A stretch of DNA of 64,000 nucleotides from Methylobacterium sp. E-066 (GTDB lineage: Bacteria > Pseudomonadota > Alphaproteobacteria > Rhizobiales > Beijerinckiaceae): NCBI RefSeq assembly GCF_022829635.1, contig NZ_JAKSYO010000068.1:1-64000 (forward strand), written 5' to 3'. Below the pieces are notes generated by a model. The model was given only the letters and a program-made list of their open reading frames with translations, was not told where the DNA came from and did no database searches. Of this stretch, positions 35,703 to 48,603 are shown piece after piece; the stretch's first letter is position 1, and each line of letters begins with the position of its first letter. The position numbers were made by a program, and so were the translations under genes.

Positions 35703-35789
35703 CCCGCGGGGGAAGGGAGACGCGCTTGGGTCAAGCCGATGCCCTCTTCTGGAAGACGACGTGTGACCATCGTCGCCCGTGCCACAGAG

Positions 35790-35855
35790 GATTGGGGTGG
35801 GGGATCGGGCCCTTCCGGAGAGGTCGCATCCCCCGTCCCTCTCCCAAACGGAAGC
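35790..35855. repeat. Palindromic dispersed repeat, copy D (right half, degenerate)
   Basis: ATTGGGGTGGGGGATCGGG, TTCCGGAG, GTCGCATCCCCC and GTCCCTCTCCC line up with the inner right half of copy B at reduced identity. It lies ~90 bases right of the IS and is best read as the other half of the element split there. Confidence 0.6.
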
Positions 35856-35909
35856 GGGCCCCTGCGCCTCGACCGGAGATACGCTGCCGCGCGGCGCCGG
35901 CCCTGAACG

Positions 35910-36353
35910 CTACCGCGCCCGCTCCACCTGCCCGCGGATTTCCCCCTTCGGATTCGCGGCGGTGTGGAGGTTGAAATAGAGCTTGCCGGCTTCGAGGTCG
36001 GCGGCCTTGGAATCGTCCAGGGTCGCCTCGCCGGAGAACGGGCTGCTGGTGGCCGTCACCGGCACCAGCACGCCGGCATTGGCGCCCGCTTGAGCCGGGC
36101 CGTGGAAATGCGCGGCTGTGACCGGGCCGGTCAGGCCGCCATAGGTGCCGTTCCAGCTCAGGCGCTTGGTGGCCGGATCGTAGGTCGCCGTGACGGCGCC
36201 GGTGCCCTTCGAATCGGTCGCCGGGACCTCGCTGCCGCCGCTCAGCGCGGCCTTGTAGGTGATGCTCTCCCCCGCCGCGCGGGCGCCGGAGACGGCAAGC
36301 GGCACGGTGAATGCGAGGAGGGCGGCGAAACCGGTACTGGCAAGGCGTGTCAT
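35910..36353 (-). CDS. CHRD-domain secreted protein
   Basis: 147 residues from the ATG giving MTRLASTGFAALL, with a signal peptide cleaved near residue 27 (ARA). The remainder is a single CHRD domain: ALSGGSEVPATDSKGTGAVT, then TAAHFHGPAQAGANAGVLV and the C-terminal LYFNLHTAANPKGEIRGQV, all typical. The domain is named for chordin; bacterial members are periplasmic or surface proteins of unknown function. GGAGCG precedes the start. It is divergent from the OPT transporter. Confidence 0.88.
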   Translation of the reverse strand: MTRLASTGFAALLAFTVPLAVSGARAAGESITYKAALSGGSEVPATDSKGTGAVTATYDPATKRLSWNGTYGGLTGPVTAAHFHGPAQAGANAGVLVPVTATSSPFSGEATLDDSKAADLEAGKLYFNLHTAANPKGEIRGQVERAR

Positions 36354-36488
36354 CGAACGCTCCGCTTCGGCACGGCCCCCGAGCGGGGCCACGTGTCGCA
36401 AGATAGAGGGGCGGCGCCGCGCGGGCCATCGGGTTATCGTTCATCGTGGGACAAATGTCCGGCCGCATGCGCCGGCGATGGGGGCGCG

Positions 36489-38513
36489 ATGGCGGTCAGG
36501 GACGCGGGCGCCCCGGCGGGCAGGCACGGAAGCGAGATCACGGCCCGGGGCCTCGTGCTCGGTGCGCTGATCACCATCGTGTTCATGGCCGCCAACATCT
36601 ATCTCGGCCTGAAGACCGGGATGACCTTCTCGTCCTCGATCCCGGCGGCGCTGATCGCGATGGGCGCCCTGCGGCTCGTCGGCGGCGCCGGCATCCTCGA
36701 GACCAACATCGTCCAGACCCAGGCCTCGGCGGCCGGCACCCTGTGCAACGTCATCCTGGTCCTGCCGGGGCTGGTGCTGATCGGGCATTGGCACGGCTTC
36801 CCGTTCTGGGAGACCAGCTTGGTCTGCCTGATCGGCGGCTGGCTCGGGGTGGCGTTCTCGATCCCCCTGCGCCGCGCGCTGGTCACGGGCAGCGACCTCC
36901 CCTACCCCGAGGGCGTGGCCGCGGCCGAGGTTCTGCGCGCCGGCCATGCCGAGACCGGCGAGCGCGGCCTCACGACCCTGCTGATGGCCGCGGCCGGCTC
37001 CGGCCTTGTCGCCTTCGCCACCAGCGGCCTGCGCATCCTGGCCGAGGGTGTGCTCACGGCTGTCAGTTTTGGCGGTGCGGTGTTCAGCATCGGCAGCGGC
37101 TTTTCCCTGGCCTTGGTCGGGGTCGGCTATCTGGTCGGCATCGGTGCGTGCCTCGCCTTGCTGACCGGCGTGGTGATCGCCTGGGGCATCATGGTCCCGG
37201 TGCTGACCGCCCTGACGCCCCAGCCGGGCCTGTCGCCCGGCGAGGCCGCCCAGGCGGTCTGGTCCGGGCAGGTCCGGCTCGTCGGCGCCGGCATCATCGC
37301 GGTGGGCGGGTTCTGGACCGTGGCGACGCTCGTCCGGCCGATCGCCCGGAGCATCCGGTCGGCCCTGGCGGCCGGCAATCCGGCCCGGGCCGCCGCCCGG
37401 CAGGACCGCGACCTGCCGCTGCTTCTGGTCGGCGGCGTGGCGCTCGCCCTGTGCCTGCCGCTCGGCGCGCTGTTTGCCGGATTCGCGGCCGATCTCGGTA
37501 TCGGTGGCCCGATGCTCGCCGCCGTGGTCGCGGCGGGCCTGCTGTTCTGCCTGGTCTTCGGCGCCGCCATGGCGGCGGTCTGCGGCTACCTCGCCGGCCT
37601 GCTCGGCTCCTCCACCAGCCCGATCTCCGGGATCGGCATCCTCACCGCCATGGTCGGCGCCGCGCTGCTGCCGTTGCTCCTCGGCCCAGCCGAGGACCCG
37701 GGGGCGCGGCGCGTCACCGTTGCGCTGGTGCTGCTCGCGGCCTCGGTGATCATCACCGCCTGCTCCATCGCCAACGACAACCTGCAGGATCTCAAGACCG
37801 GCCAGATCGTCGACGCCACGCCCTGGCGCCAGCAGGTGGTGCTGATCGTCGGCGTCGCCGTCGGCTCGCTGGTGATCGTACCGCTGCTGTCGCTGCTCTA
37901 CGGCGCCTACGGCTTCGTCGGCTCCCTGCCCCGGCCCGGCATGGACCCGGCCCTGGCGCTCACCGTGCCGCAGGCCTCGCTGGTCACCCAGATCGCCGAC
38001 GGCATCGTGGCCCGCACCCTGCCCTGGCCGATGCTGCTGATCGGCTGCGGCCTCGGCGCCGTAATGGTCGGCCTCGAAGTCGCGCTCAAGCGCCGGGCGT
38101 TCAGCTTCCCGGCGCTCACCGTCGGCATCGGCATGTACCTGCCGCTCTCGGTCGAGATGACCATCGGTCTCGGCGGCCTGCTCGGCTTCCTGTGCCTGCG
38201 CGCCCTGCGCCGCCGCGGCGCCGATCCCGAGACCCTCGAAGCCTCCCGCCGCCGGGGCGTGCTGATCGCCTCCGGTTTCCTGGTCGGCGAGAGTTTCGTC
38301 GGGATCGGCCTGACCGCCATCGACGCGGCCTCTGGACGATCCTCGACCCTGAGCCTGGTCGGGCCGGATTTCGCCCCAACGGCGACCTGGCTCGGCGGCG
38401 CGGTCTTTGCCGCCGGATTCTTCGCAGCGTACCGGTTCATCCGCGGTCCCGTCGAAGTCCCCGCGCAGCGAAGCGTCCCCTGCACCCCCAAATTCGGCGC
38501 AGAGAACCGTTGA
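36489..38513 (+). CDS. OPT-family oligopeptide transporter
   Basis: 674 residues with about 15-16 hydrophobic helices. The start MAVRDAGAPAGRHG is followed by ITARGLVLGALITIVFMAAN and YLGLKTGMTFSSSIPAA, the signature N-terminal region of prokaryotic OPT proteins, and GLLGSSTSPISGIGIL near 380 is another conserved loop. These carriers import small peptides or metal-chelating compounds with protons. Substrate not deducible. No neighbour shares its strand closely; a tRNA follows 67 bases later. Confidence 0.9.
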   Translation: MAVRDAGAPAGRHGSEITARGLVLGALITIVFMAANIYLGLKTGMTFSSSIPAALIAMGALRLVGGAGILETNIVQTQASAAGTLCNVILVLPGLVLIGHWHGFPFWETSLVCLIGGWLGVAFSIPLRRALVTGSDLPYPEGVAAAEVLRAGHAETGERGLTTLLMAAAGSGLVAFATSGLRILAEGVLTAVSFGGAVFSIGSGFSLALVGVGYLVGIGACLALLTGVVIAWGIMVPVLTALTPQPGLSPGEAAQAVWSGQVRLVGAGIIAVGGFWTVATLVRPIARSIRSALAAGNPARAAARQDRDLPLLLVGGVALALCLPLGALFAGFAADLGIGGPMLAAVVAAGLLFCLVFGAAMAAVCGYLAGLLGSSTSPISGIGILTAMVGAALLPLLLGPAEDPGARRVTVALVLLAASVIITACSIANDNLQDLKTGQIVDATPWRQQVVLIVGVAVGSLVIVPLLSLLYGAYGFVGSLPRPGMDPALALTVPQASLVTQIADGIVARTLPWPMLLIGCGLGAVMVGLEVALKRRAFSFPALTVGIGMYLPLSVEMTIGLGGLLGFLCLRALRRRGADPETLEASRRRGVLIASGFLVGESFVGIGLTAIDAASGRSSTLSLVGPDFAPTATWLGGAVFAAGFFAAYRFIRGPVEVPAQRSVPCTPKFGAENR

Positions 38514-38580
38514 CAGCCCGCGCCCGCCCTTTCTATACCCCGGCCGCTGGTTGCGGCCTCTCGGGGCGCGCGCGGCTCGT

Positions 38581-38657
38581 GGCGGGGTAGCTCAGCTGGT
38601 TAGAGCAGAGGAATCATAATCCTTGTGTCGGGGGTTCAAATCCCTCCCTCGCTACCA
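38581..38657 (+). tRNA. tRNA-Met (CAT)
   Basis: 77 nucleotides including an encoded CCA. The acceptor pairs GGCGGGG with CCTCGCT (two G-T wobbles). The D arm is GCTCAGCTGGTTAGAGC, the anticodon stem-loop GAGGA ATCATAA TCCTT shows CAT, and the T arm GGGGG TTCAAAT CCCTC follows. It matches elongator tRNA-Met rather than initiator; a tRNA-Ile2 with modified C34 would also show CAT but usually has a different stem. Confidence 0.92.
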
Positions 38658-38940
38658 CAGCACGCCGACTATCGACCGAACCAGATCGACCCGAATCATC
38701 GATCAGTTCGTCCAACAGACCGTCGACCGCGACATCCTCGCCGGCCAGTGACCACTCTGGGTGGATGGTGACGGTCTCGATCAATGCACTCAGATCTACC
38801 ACGGCTTGAGAACCGCCGGCTCCTGACTGCCTGACCGGCTGCGCGCGGGGTCGCCCAATGTCTCCACCAGCGGGAAGGAACCGGCCAAGCTGCTGACGGA
38901 CGAACTCGAGGGGCGGCCAGCGTCCAGGACCGACCCTGCA
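38614..38940 (-). pseudogene. Decayed reading frame ending inside tRNA-Met (integrase-like remnant)
   Basis: An open frame of 108 codons without a start runs leftward into the tRNA and stops at TGA formed by the antisense of the anticodon loop. Its last residues, AREGFEPPTQGL, are read from the complement of the tRNA T arm and variable loop. Recombinases of elements inserted into tRNA genes often end this way. The preceding VVDLSALIETVTIHPEWSL resembles the tail of a large serine recombinase, but the similarity is weak and the enzyme's catalytic part is gone. Most likely the remnant of an excised or decayed integrated element. Confidence 0.5.
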
Positions 38941-39113
38941 CTAACTTTGACCTTGGATCAATCGGATGTTTTGGTCTATTATATGATAGTGTCGATTATA
39001 TCATAGATATAATTATACTTAGCGAGAAAAAACGTATTATTTAATGTAGATATCTTTAACCTACTGAAAAAAGGAACGGTATTTCTTGGACACTGCCTGC
39101 GCGATTGAACCAC
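38941..39113. other. AT-rich foreign-looking patch
   Basis: This stretch is dominated by A and T (TATTATATGATAG, GATATAATTATAC), in sharp contrast with the ~70% GC around it. It holds no gene. Together with the remnant beside the tRNA it marks a probable integration scar. Confidence 0.55.
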
Positions 39114-39728
39114 TCACGAGCGAGCGTCGTCGCAGTGCGCAACACAGCCGTGCAGCACCAAGTTCGTATGAAGCTCAACGATCTCGGATTTGGTTAGTCG
39201 TCCCTCCGGCTTGTACCAAGTACAGACGCCGGTCAGCATGGCGAGAATGCTGTAGGCGGTGATCCGTGTGTCACGGATGTCGAATGCGCCCTCGGCGACG
39301 CCGGAATCGAGCACTGCAATCAGTTTACTCTCGTAGGCGCGCCGCATCGCGACGATCGTCGCGTAGTGCTGCGGCTCCAGGGAGCGCAATTCAAAATTGG
39401 CGATGAAGACGTCCTGCTTCTTTTCCAGGTGGTAGACGATGTGATGGCGGATGAAGGCGCGGAGGCGTTCCGTGGCGGTGTCCGGCACGGCCGCAAGGGC
39501 CGCATCGGTTTGAGCCAATAGGGCATCCATGTGTTCGCGGATGAGATCGAACAGAAGATCCTGTTTGGTGCGGATGTGGTTGTAGAGCGAAGACGCCTGT
39601 ATCCCCACCTCCGAAGCCAGGTCGCGCAGGCTCATCGCGCCGAACCCGTGGCGATAGATGAGCTTCAGTCCGGCACGCCGGATCGCTGCGGCGGTGCGCA
39701 GCCCCTTTGGCCCAGCGATGCGCTCCAT
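39114..39728 (-). CDS. TetR-family regulator of leucine/isovalerate operon
   Basis: 204 residues from the ATG giving MERIAGPKGLR; the frame extends much further upstream but that part is the complement of the acyl-CoA dehydrogenase gene. The helix-turn-helix is at about 29-52 (MSLRDLASEVGIQASSLYNH) and the rest is the helical ligand domain. It is divergent from the leucine-catabolism operon with two palindromes in the gap, so it is probably an acyl-CoA- or acid-responsive repressor of that operon and of itself. Confidence 0.87.
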   Translation of the reverse strand: MERIAGPKGLRTAAAIRRAGLKLIYRHGFGAMSLRDLASEVGIQASSLYNHIRTKQDLLFDLIREHMDALLAQTDAALAAVPDTATERLRAFIRHHIVYHLEKKQDVFIANFELRSLEPQHYATIVAMRRAYESKLIAVLDSGVAEGAFDIRDTRITAYSILAMLTGVCTWYKPEGRLTKSEIVELHTNLVLHGCVAHCDDARS

Positions 39729-39811
39729 CAAAACCTTTCCAGGCGGGCGCTCCGAGCCCTCCTCCGTCCTTCTCAGCACGTAAACACGCCGGACAGATCG
39801 GTCAAACAAAA

Positions 39812-39829
39812 CGAACGGCCGGTCGTTCG
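39812..39829. promoter_or_regulatory. Candidate TetR operator 1
   Basis: CGAACGGCC followed by GGTCGTTCG is an inverted repeat with one mismatch per half (8 of 9 pairs). A GGCC/GGTC centre flanked by complementary arms is typical of TetR-family operators. It lies in the 181-base gap between the regulator and the liu operon. Confidence 0.5.
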
Positions 39830-39855
39830 CAAACCCTTGCGAAGCCGAAAAAACT

Positions 39856-39869
39856 AACGTACGTACGTT
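39856..39869. promoter_or_regulatory. Candidate TetR operator 2 near the liu promoter
   Basis: AACGTACGTACGTT is a perfect 14-base palindrome directly before TATATAA (39870-39876), a likely -10 element for the isovaleryl-CoA dehydrogenase gene. A repressor here would block transcription. No -35 box at the ideal distance was found. Confidence 0.5.
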
Positions 39870-39909
39870 TATATAAAGGGCAGGCAGCAGGCCCCATGGG
39901 AGGACGCTC

Positions 39910-41079
39910 ATGCTGAACAGCTTGAAGGCCTTCGATTTCGGCCTCGGGGAGACGACCGATGCCCTGCGCGCCGAGGTCGCCCGGTTCGCGTCTGCCGAGA
40001 TCGCGCCGCGGGCCGCCGAGATCGACCGGCGCAATGATTTCCCCGCTGATCTCTGGCGCAAGTTCGGTGCGCTCGGGGTGCTCGGCGTTACCGTCGGCGA
40101 GGAATATGGCGGTGCCGGCATGGGCTACCTCGATCACGTGGTGATCATGGAGGAGGTCAGCCGGGCCTCGGCCTCGGTGGGCCTCTCCTACGGCGCCCAC
40201 TCGAACCTGTGCGTTAACCAGATCCACCGCAACGGCACCGAAGACCAGAAGCGCCGATACCTGCCGAAATTGGTATCGGGCGAGCATGTCGGCGCCTTGG
40301 CCATGTCAGAGCCCGGTTCCGGCTCGGACGTGGTGTCCATGCGCCTGCGTGCGGACAAACGGGGTGACCGCTACGTCCTGAACGGCACCAAGATGTGGAT
40401 CACCAACGGTCCCGATGCGGATGTCCTCGTCGTCTACGCCAAGACGGATGCCGAGGCGGGGCCGCGCGGGATCACCGCCTTCCTGGTCGAGAAATCGTTC
40501 TCCGGGTTTTCCACGGCTCAGAAGCTCGACAAGCTCGGCATGCGTGGCTCCAATACCTGCGAACTGGTGTTTCAGGACTGCGAAGTCCCGGACGAGAACG
40601 TGCTCGGACAAGTCGGGCGCGGCGTCAACGTTCTGATGAGTGGGCTCGACTACGAACGTGCCGTGCTCGCGGCCGGGCCCCTCGGCATCATGCAAGCCTG
40701 CCTGGACGTCGTGCTGCCGTACATCCACGAGCGCAGGCAGTTCGGTCAGCCAATCGGCACGTTCCAGCTCATGCAGGGCAAGATCGCCGACATGTACACG
40801 GTCGCCAATGCGGCGCGGGCCTATGTCTACGCCGTGGCCAAAGCCTGCGACCGCGGGCAGACGACCCGCAAGGACGCGGCCGGAGCGATCCTCTTCGCCG
40901 CGGAGAAGGCGACCTGGATGGCGCTCGAGGCAATCCAGGCCTTGGGCGGCAACGGCTACATCAACGAGTATCCGACCGGACGCCTGCTGCGCGATGCCAA
41001 ACTCTACGAGATCGGCGCCGGGACCAGCGAGATCCGGCGCATGCTGATCGGGCGCGAGCTGTTCGACGAGACCGCCTGA
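39910..41079 (+). CDS. ivd: Isovaleryl-CoA dehydrogenase
   Basis: 389 residues, an acyl-CoA dehydrogenase. The FAD-site motifs are [13 protein letters not shown] and [20 protein letters not shown]. The Glu in [15 protein letters not shown] sits where isovaleryl-CoA dehydrogenase has its catalytic base, rather than the later position of short-chain enzymes. [20 protein letters not shown] is the usual C-terminal motif. It oxidises isovaleryl-CoA to 3-methylcrotonyl-CoA in leucine breakdown, supported by the four downstream genes that complete the pathway. Confidence 0.93.
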   Translation: MLNSLKAFDFGLGETTDALRAEVARFASAEIAPRAAEIDRRNDFPADLWRKFGALGVLGVTVGEEYGGAGMGYLDHVVIMEEVSRASASVGLSYGAHSNLCVNQIHRNGTEDQKRRYLPKLVSGEHVGALAMSEPGSGSDVVSMRLRADKRGDRYVLNGTKMWITNGPDADVLVVYAKTDAEAGPRGITAFLVEKSFSGFSTAQKLDKLGMRGSNTCELVFQDCEVPDENVLGQVGRGVNVLMSGLDYERAVLAAGPLGIMQACLDVVLPYIHERRQFGQPIGTFQLMQGKIADMYTVANAARAYVYAVAKACDRGQTTRKDAAGAILFAAEKATWMALEAIQALGGNGYINEYPTGRLLRDAKLYEIGAGTSEIRRMLIGRELFDETA

Positions 41080-41138
41080 TCGAACGCCGAGCATTGTAGT
41101 CTCATGGCGTTCGGAAGGTGATCGAAAGTCCTGGTTTC

Positions 41139-41184
41139 AAAAGGTCTTCGACCTTTTGCGGGTGCGGGGCGGAGCCCTGCTTTA
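41139..41184. repeat. Short intergenic hairpin repeat
   Basis: AAAAGGTC-TTC-GACCTTTT (41139-41157) is a perfect 8-base-pair stem, followed by a second small stem GGGGC..GCCC (41166-41179). The pair looks like a short dispersed repeat and might act as an attenuator or RNA processing site between ivd and the carboxylase gene. Without a T run after the stem, full termination is unlikely. Confidence 0.55.
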
Positions 41185-41210
41185 GCGTGCACCTCTGAGG
41201 TGTCAGTGAC

Positions 41211-42818
<1,608 letters not shown>

Positions 42819-42828
42819 GGAGCGGACG

Positions 42829-43617
42829 ATGACCAAGCTCATCCTGGAGACGATGGACACCCGCGGCGTCGCCACCCTGACCCTCAACCGCCCGGATCGA
42901 CACAACGCCTTCGACGACGTCCTGATCGCGGACCTCGCCGCGGCCCTGCGACGGCTCGGCGACGATCCCGGGATCCGGGCCGTGGTCCTGGCGAGCAGCG
43001 GCCGCAGCTTCTCCGCCGGCGCCGACCTGGAATGGATGCGCCGGATCGCCCGCCAATCCCCCGATGCCAACCGCGCCGACGCGGCCGGGCTCGCGCGCCT
43101 GATGCACATTCTCGACCGGCTGCCCAAGCCGACCTTGACCCTGGTACAGGGCGCGGCCTACGGGGGCGGTGTCGGGCTGGTTGCGTGCTGCGACGTGGCG
43201 ATCGCTTCGGAGCGGGCGAGCTTCTGCCTCAGCGAAGTGAAGCTCGGCCTGACCCCGGCGACCATCAGCCCTTACGTAGTCAACGCAGTCGGCCCGCGCT
43301 GGGCCCGCCGCCTGTTCCAGACCGCAGAGGTGGTCTCGGCCGTGCAGGCGCGCGAGATCGGGCTCGTGCATGAGGTGGTTCCCGAGGACGGGTTGGCGGC
43401 GGCGTGCGAAACCGTGCTTCAGGCCACCCTGCAGGGAGCCCCCGGCGCGCAGGCAGATGCCAAGGACCTCGTCTTCCTCTGCGAGGGACGGCCGATCGAC
43501 GCTGATCTCATGGGCGAGACCGGGCGGCGCATCGCGCTGCGCCGCGCTTCGGCCGAGGGGCAGGAAGGCATCGCGGCCTTCCTCGGGAAGCGCCTGCCGG
43601 CTTGGCGGCAGGAGTGA
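42829..43617 (+). CDS. liuC: Methylglutaconyl-CoA hydratase (crotonase family)
   Basis: 262 residues from ATG with AGGAGCGG upstream. Crotonase features: LTLNRPDRHNAFDD, the oxyanion-hole FSAGADLEWMRR and AAYGGGVGLVACCDVAIAS. It hydrates 3-methylglutaconyl-CoA to HMG-CoA. Position between the two carboxylase subunit genes decides the specificity call; the fold alone would allow other enoyl-CoAs. Confidence 0.9.
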   Translation: MTKLILETMDTRGVATLTLNRPDRHNAFDDVLIADLAAALRRLGDDPGIRAVVLASSGRSFSAGADLEWMRRIARQSPDANRADAAGLARLMHILDRLPKPTLTLVQGAAYGGGVGLVACCDVAIASERASFCLSEVKLGLTPATISPYVVNAVGPRWARRLFQTAEVVSAVQAREIGLVHEVVPEDGLAAACETVLQATLQGAPGAQADAKDLVFLCEGRPIDADLMGETGRRIALRRASAEGQEGIAAFLGKRLPAWRQE

Positions 43618-43628
43618 GGGGCCTCACG

Positions 43629-45655
<2,027 letters not shown>

Positions 45656-45659
<4 letters not shown>

Positions 45660-46570
45660 CCTATCCGGAGCGGGTGCGCATCGTCGAGGTCGGCCCGCGC
45701 GACGGGCTGCAGAACGAGCCGTTCACCGTACCCACCGGTGCCAAGGTCGCGCTCATCGAAGCGCTCGCCGATGCCGGATTGACCAACATCGAGGCTGGGA
45801 GCTTCGTATCGCCCAGATGGGTGCCCCAGATGGCCGACACCGCGGCGGTGCTGGCGCGGCTTCATCCACGGCCGGGCGTCGGCTTCCCGGTGCTGGTGCC
45901 CAATCTTCAGGGCTTGGAGCGTGCGCTCGCCTGCGGGGTCCGCGAGGTGGCGATATTCGCCGCCGCCTCGGAGAGCTTTTCCCGCCGAAACATCAATTGC
46001 TCCGTCGCGGAGAGCCTCGGACGCTTCTCCCCGGTGGTCGAGACGGCGCAGGCGGCGGGCCTCCGGGTGCGCGGCTACGTCTCCTGCGTACTGGGCTGCC
46101 CCTACGAGGGGGAGGTTCCGGCGGAGGCCGTCGCGCGCGTCGCCGAGACACTTCTGGCCATGGGCTGCTACGAAATCTCGCTCGGCGACACGATCGGCAC
46201 CGGGACCCCGCTGACCGCGCGGCGGCTGGTCGAGCGCGTCGCGCGGGTGGTGCCGTTGGAACGGATCGCCCTGCACTGTCACGACACCTACGGCCAGGCG
46301 CTGGCGAACATCCTCGCCTGCCTCGACCTGGGCGTCTCCGTGATCGACAGCGCCGTGGCGGGCCTTGGCGGCTGTCCCTATGCGCCGGGTGCTACCGGTA
46401 ACGTCGCCACCGAGGACGTGGTCTACATGCTGCGCGGCATGGGGATCGAGACCGGCATCGACCTGGAGGCCCTGGTCGATGCGGGGCTTTCGATCACGCG
46501 TCACCTGAACCGGGAGCCGGCGTCGAAGGTCGCCCGGGCCATCCTGTCCCGGCGGCCAGCTTCGCCCTGA
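45656..46570 (+). CDS. liuE: Hydroxymethylglutaryl-CoA lyase
   Basis: 304 residues, TIM-barrel lyase. The start motif VEVGPRDGLQNE binds the metal-proximal Asp, LHCHDTYGQALAN gives the metal His pair, and GLGGCPYAPGATGNVATED holds the catalytic Cys. It cuts HMG-CoA to acetoacetate and acetyl-CoA, finishing leucine degradation. Its ATGA overlap with liuD indicates coupling. Confidence 0.95.
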
Positions 46571-46732
46571 TCGAGCAGTCGAACCGGACCGTCATGGCGC
46601 CTCGGCGCGAGGCGGATCATGATGAGAATCCGTCGAATCAGGTCTCTTCAAAGCAAACAGAACAAGAAAAGAGGCGCTGCATGAGGCCGTGACCGCAGAA
46701 GACGGCACGACCCGAGGGATGGGGAGGATGGA

Positions 46733-48427
46733 ATGACCGACCAAGTGTCAAGTTATGTCCATGGTGCGGCTGACACGTCTCTGCTCGGCCAGACGATCGG
46801 CCAGGCCCTCGAGCGCGCTGCCATGGCCTGGGCGGACCAGCCGGCCCTGATCGCGCCCGCGCAAGGCATTCGATGGACCTGGCAGGAGTTGAGCGATCGC
46901 GCGGATGCCTTCGCGGCGGGGCTGCTCGGTCTCGGCCTGCGGTCCGGCGACCGGATCGGCATCTGGTCGCTCAACCGCGCCGAATGGACGGTCACGCAAT
47001 TCGCTGCGGCGCGGGCCGGATTGATCCTAGTCACGATCAATCCGGCTTATCGCCTGTCGGAGCTGGAATTTGCGCTCAACAAGGTCGGCTGCGCAGCCCT
47101 GGTCACGGCGACCGCGTTCAAGACCAGCGACTATCTCGGCATGATCGACAGTCTCGCGCCCGAACTGGCGACCTCGGTTCCGGGCCGGCTCGCCGCCGCC
47201 CGCCTGCCGCAGCTGCGCAATGTCATCCAGATCGGTGGGCCGCCTGCTCCGGGGACGATCGCCTTCGACGATGTGGCGGCCCGGGGCGGCGACACCGAAC
47301 GCGCGCAGTTGCGCTTGCTCGCCCACCAGCTCCAGTTCGACGACGCGGTGAACATCCAGTTCACCAGCGGCACGACAGGCTCGCCCAAGGGCGTGACGCT
47401 GACGCACCACAACATCCTCAACAACGGCTACTTCATCGGCCGCGCCCTGCGGCTGAGCGAGGCGGACCGGATCTGCATCCCGGTGCCGCTGTATCACTGC
47501 TTCGGCATGGTCATCGGGAACCTGGCGGCGCTCACCCATGGCAGCGCCATGGTCTATCCGGGCGAGGGTTTCGACCCGCTCGCGACCCTCGAAACCGTTC
47601 AGGCCGAGGGCTGCACAGCGCTCTACGGCGTGCCGACCATGTTCATCGCCGAGCTCGACCATCCGGATTTCGCGCGCTTCGATCTCGGCACGCTCCGCAC
47701 CGGCGTCATGGCCGGCGCACCCTGCCCGATCCAGGTCATGCGGCGGGTGGTGGAGCGCATGCACATGCGCGAGATCACCATCGCCTACGGCATGACGGAG
47801 ACGAGCCCGGTCAGCTTCCAGAGTGCCGTCGACGACCCCTTGGAACGGCGTGTCTCGACCGTCGGCCGGGTCCACCCCCATCTGGAGGTGAAGATCGTGA
47901 ACGCGGACGGGCGCGTCGTGCCCCGCGGCGAACCCGGCGAGCTGTGCACGCGCGGCTATTCGGTCATGCTCGGCTACTGGGACGACCCGGCGAAGTCGGA
48001 CGAGGTCATCGACGCCGCGGGCTGGATGCATACCGGCGACCTCGCCACCCTCGACGCGGAGGGCTACTGCAACATCGTCGGCCGCCTGAAGGATATGGTC
48101 ATCCGCGGCGGCGAGAATCTCTATCCCCGCGAGATCGAGGAATATCTCTTCCGCCATCACAAGGTTCAGGACGTTCAGGTCTTCGGTGTGTCCGATCGGA
48201 AGTACGGCGAGGAACTCTGTGCCTGGATCAAAGTGCGCGATGAGGAGACGTTGTCGGAGGATGAGGTGCGCGCCTTCTGTCAGGGCCAGATCGCGCACCA
48301 GAAGATTCCACGCTACATCCAGTTCGTGGAGTCTTTTCCCATGACCGTCACGGGCAAGATTCAGAAGTTCAAGATGCGCCGCATGGTCGAGGAGCAGCTC
48401 GGTCTCGAGCGCGATGGAACGGCTTGA
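46733..48427 (+). CDS. AMP-binding acyl-CoA synthetase
   Basis: 564 residues. The ATP motif [17 protein letters not shown], the AYGMTETSP motif and the C-terminal catalytic Lys in [12 protein letters not shown] place it in the adenylate-forming acyl-CoA synthetases. Being 162 bases after liuE on the same strand, it may activate isovalerate, acetoacetate or another branched or medium-chain acid for the pathway; substrate is not readable from the sequence. It ends convergent with the metallophore operon, with a 176-base gap that shows no strong terminator. Confidence 0.87.
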   Translation: MTDQVSSYVHGAADTSLLGQTIGQALERAAMAWADQPALIAPAQGIRWTWQELSDRADAFAAGLLGLGLRSGDRIGIWSLNRAEWTVTQFAAARAGLILVTINPAYRLSELEFALNKVGCAALVTATAFKTSDYLGMIDSLAPELATSVPGRLAAARLPQLRNVIQIGGPPAPGTIAFDDVAARGGDTERAQLRLLAHQLQFDDAVNIQFTSGTTGSPKGVTLTHHNILNNGYFIGRALRLSEADRICIPVPLYHCFGMVIGNLAALTHGSAMVYPGEGFDPLATLETVQAEGCTALYGVPTMFIAELDHPDFARFDLGTLRTGVMAGAPCPIQVMRRVVERMHMREITIAYGMTETSPVSFQSAVDDPLERRVSTVGRVHPHLEVKIVNADGRVVPRGEPGELCTRGYSVMLGYWDDPAKSDEVIDAAGWMHTGDLATLDAEGYCNIVGRLKDMVIRGGENLYPREIEEYLFRHHKVQDVQVFGVSDRKYGEELCAWIKVRDEETLSEDEVRAFCQGQIAHQKIPRYIQFVESFPMTVTGKIQKFKMRRMVEEQLGLERDGTA

Positions 48428-48603
48428 GATCAGGATAGCCTGCTTCGGCTACGGAGACGGCTTCCATAACCCGCTGCGCAGGCATTCGGCGCTCGGTTAC
48501 CGTTCTTCCGGTGCTTACGAATAGGAGACCCGGCCGGGGATCTGTTACCCGAGCCATCGTTCAGCCAAGCCCCCTAACTTCACCAAACCCGGGGCCTCCA
48601 GCT

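Noticed and set aside
41139..41184. Rho-independent terminator between ivd and liuB
   Set aside because: The stem contains its T bases within the arm and no T run follows; the downstream genes belong to the same pathway and need read-through.
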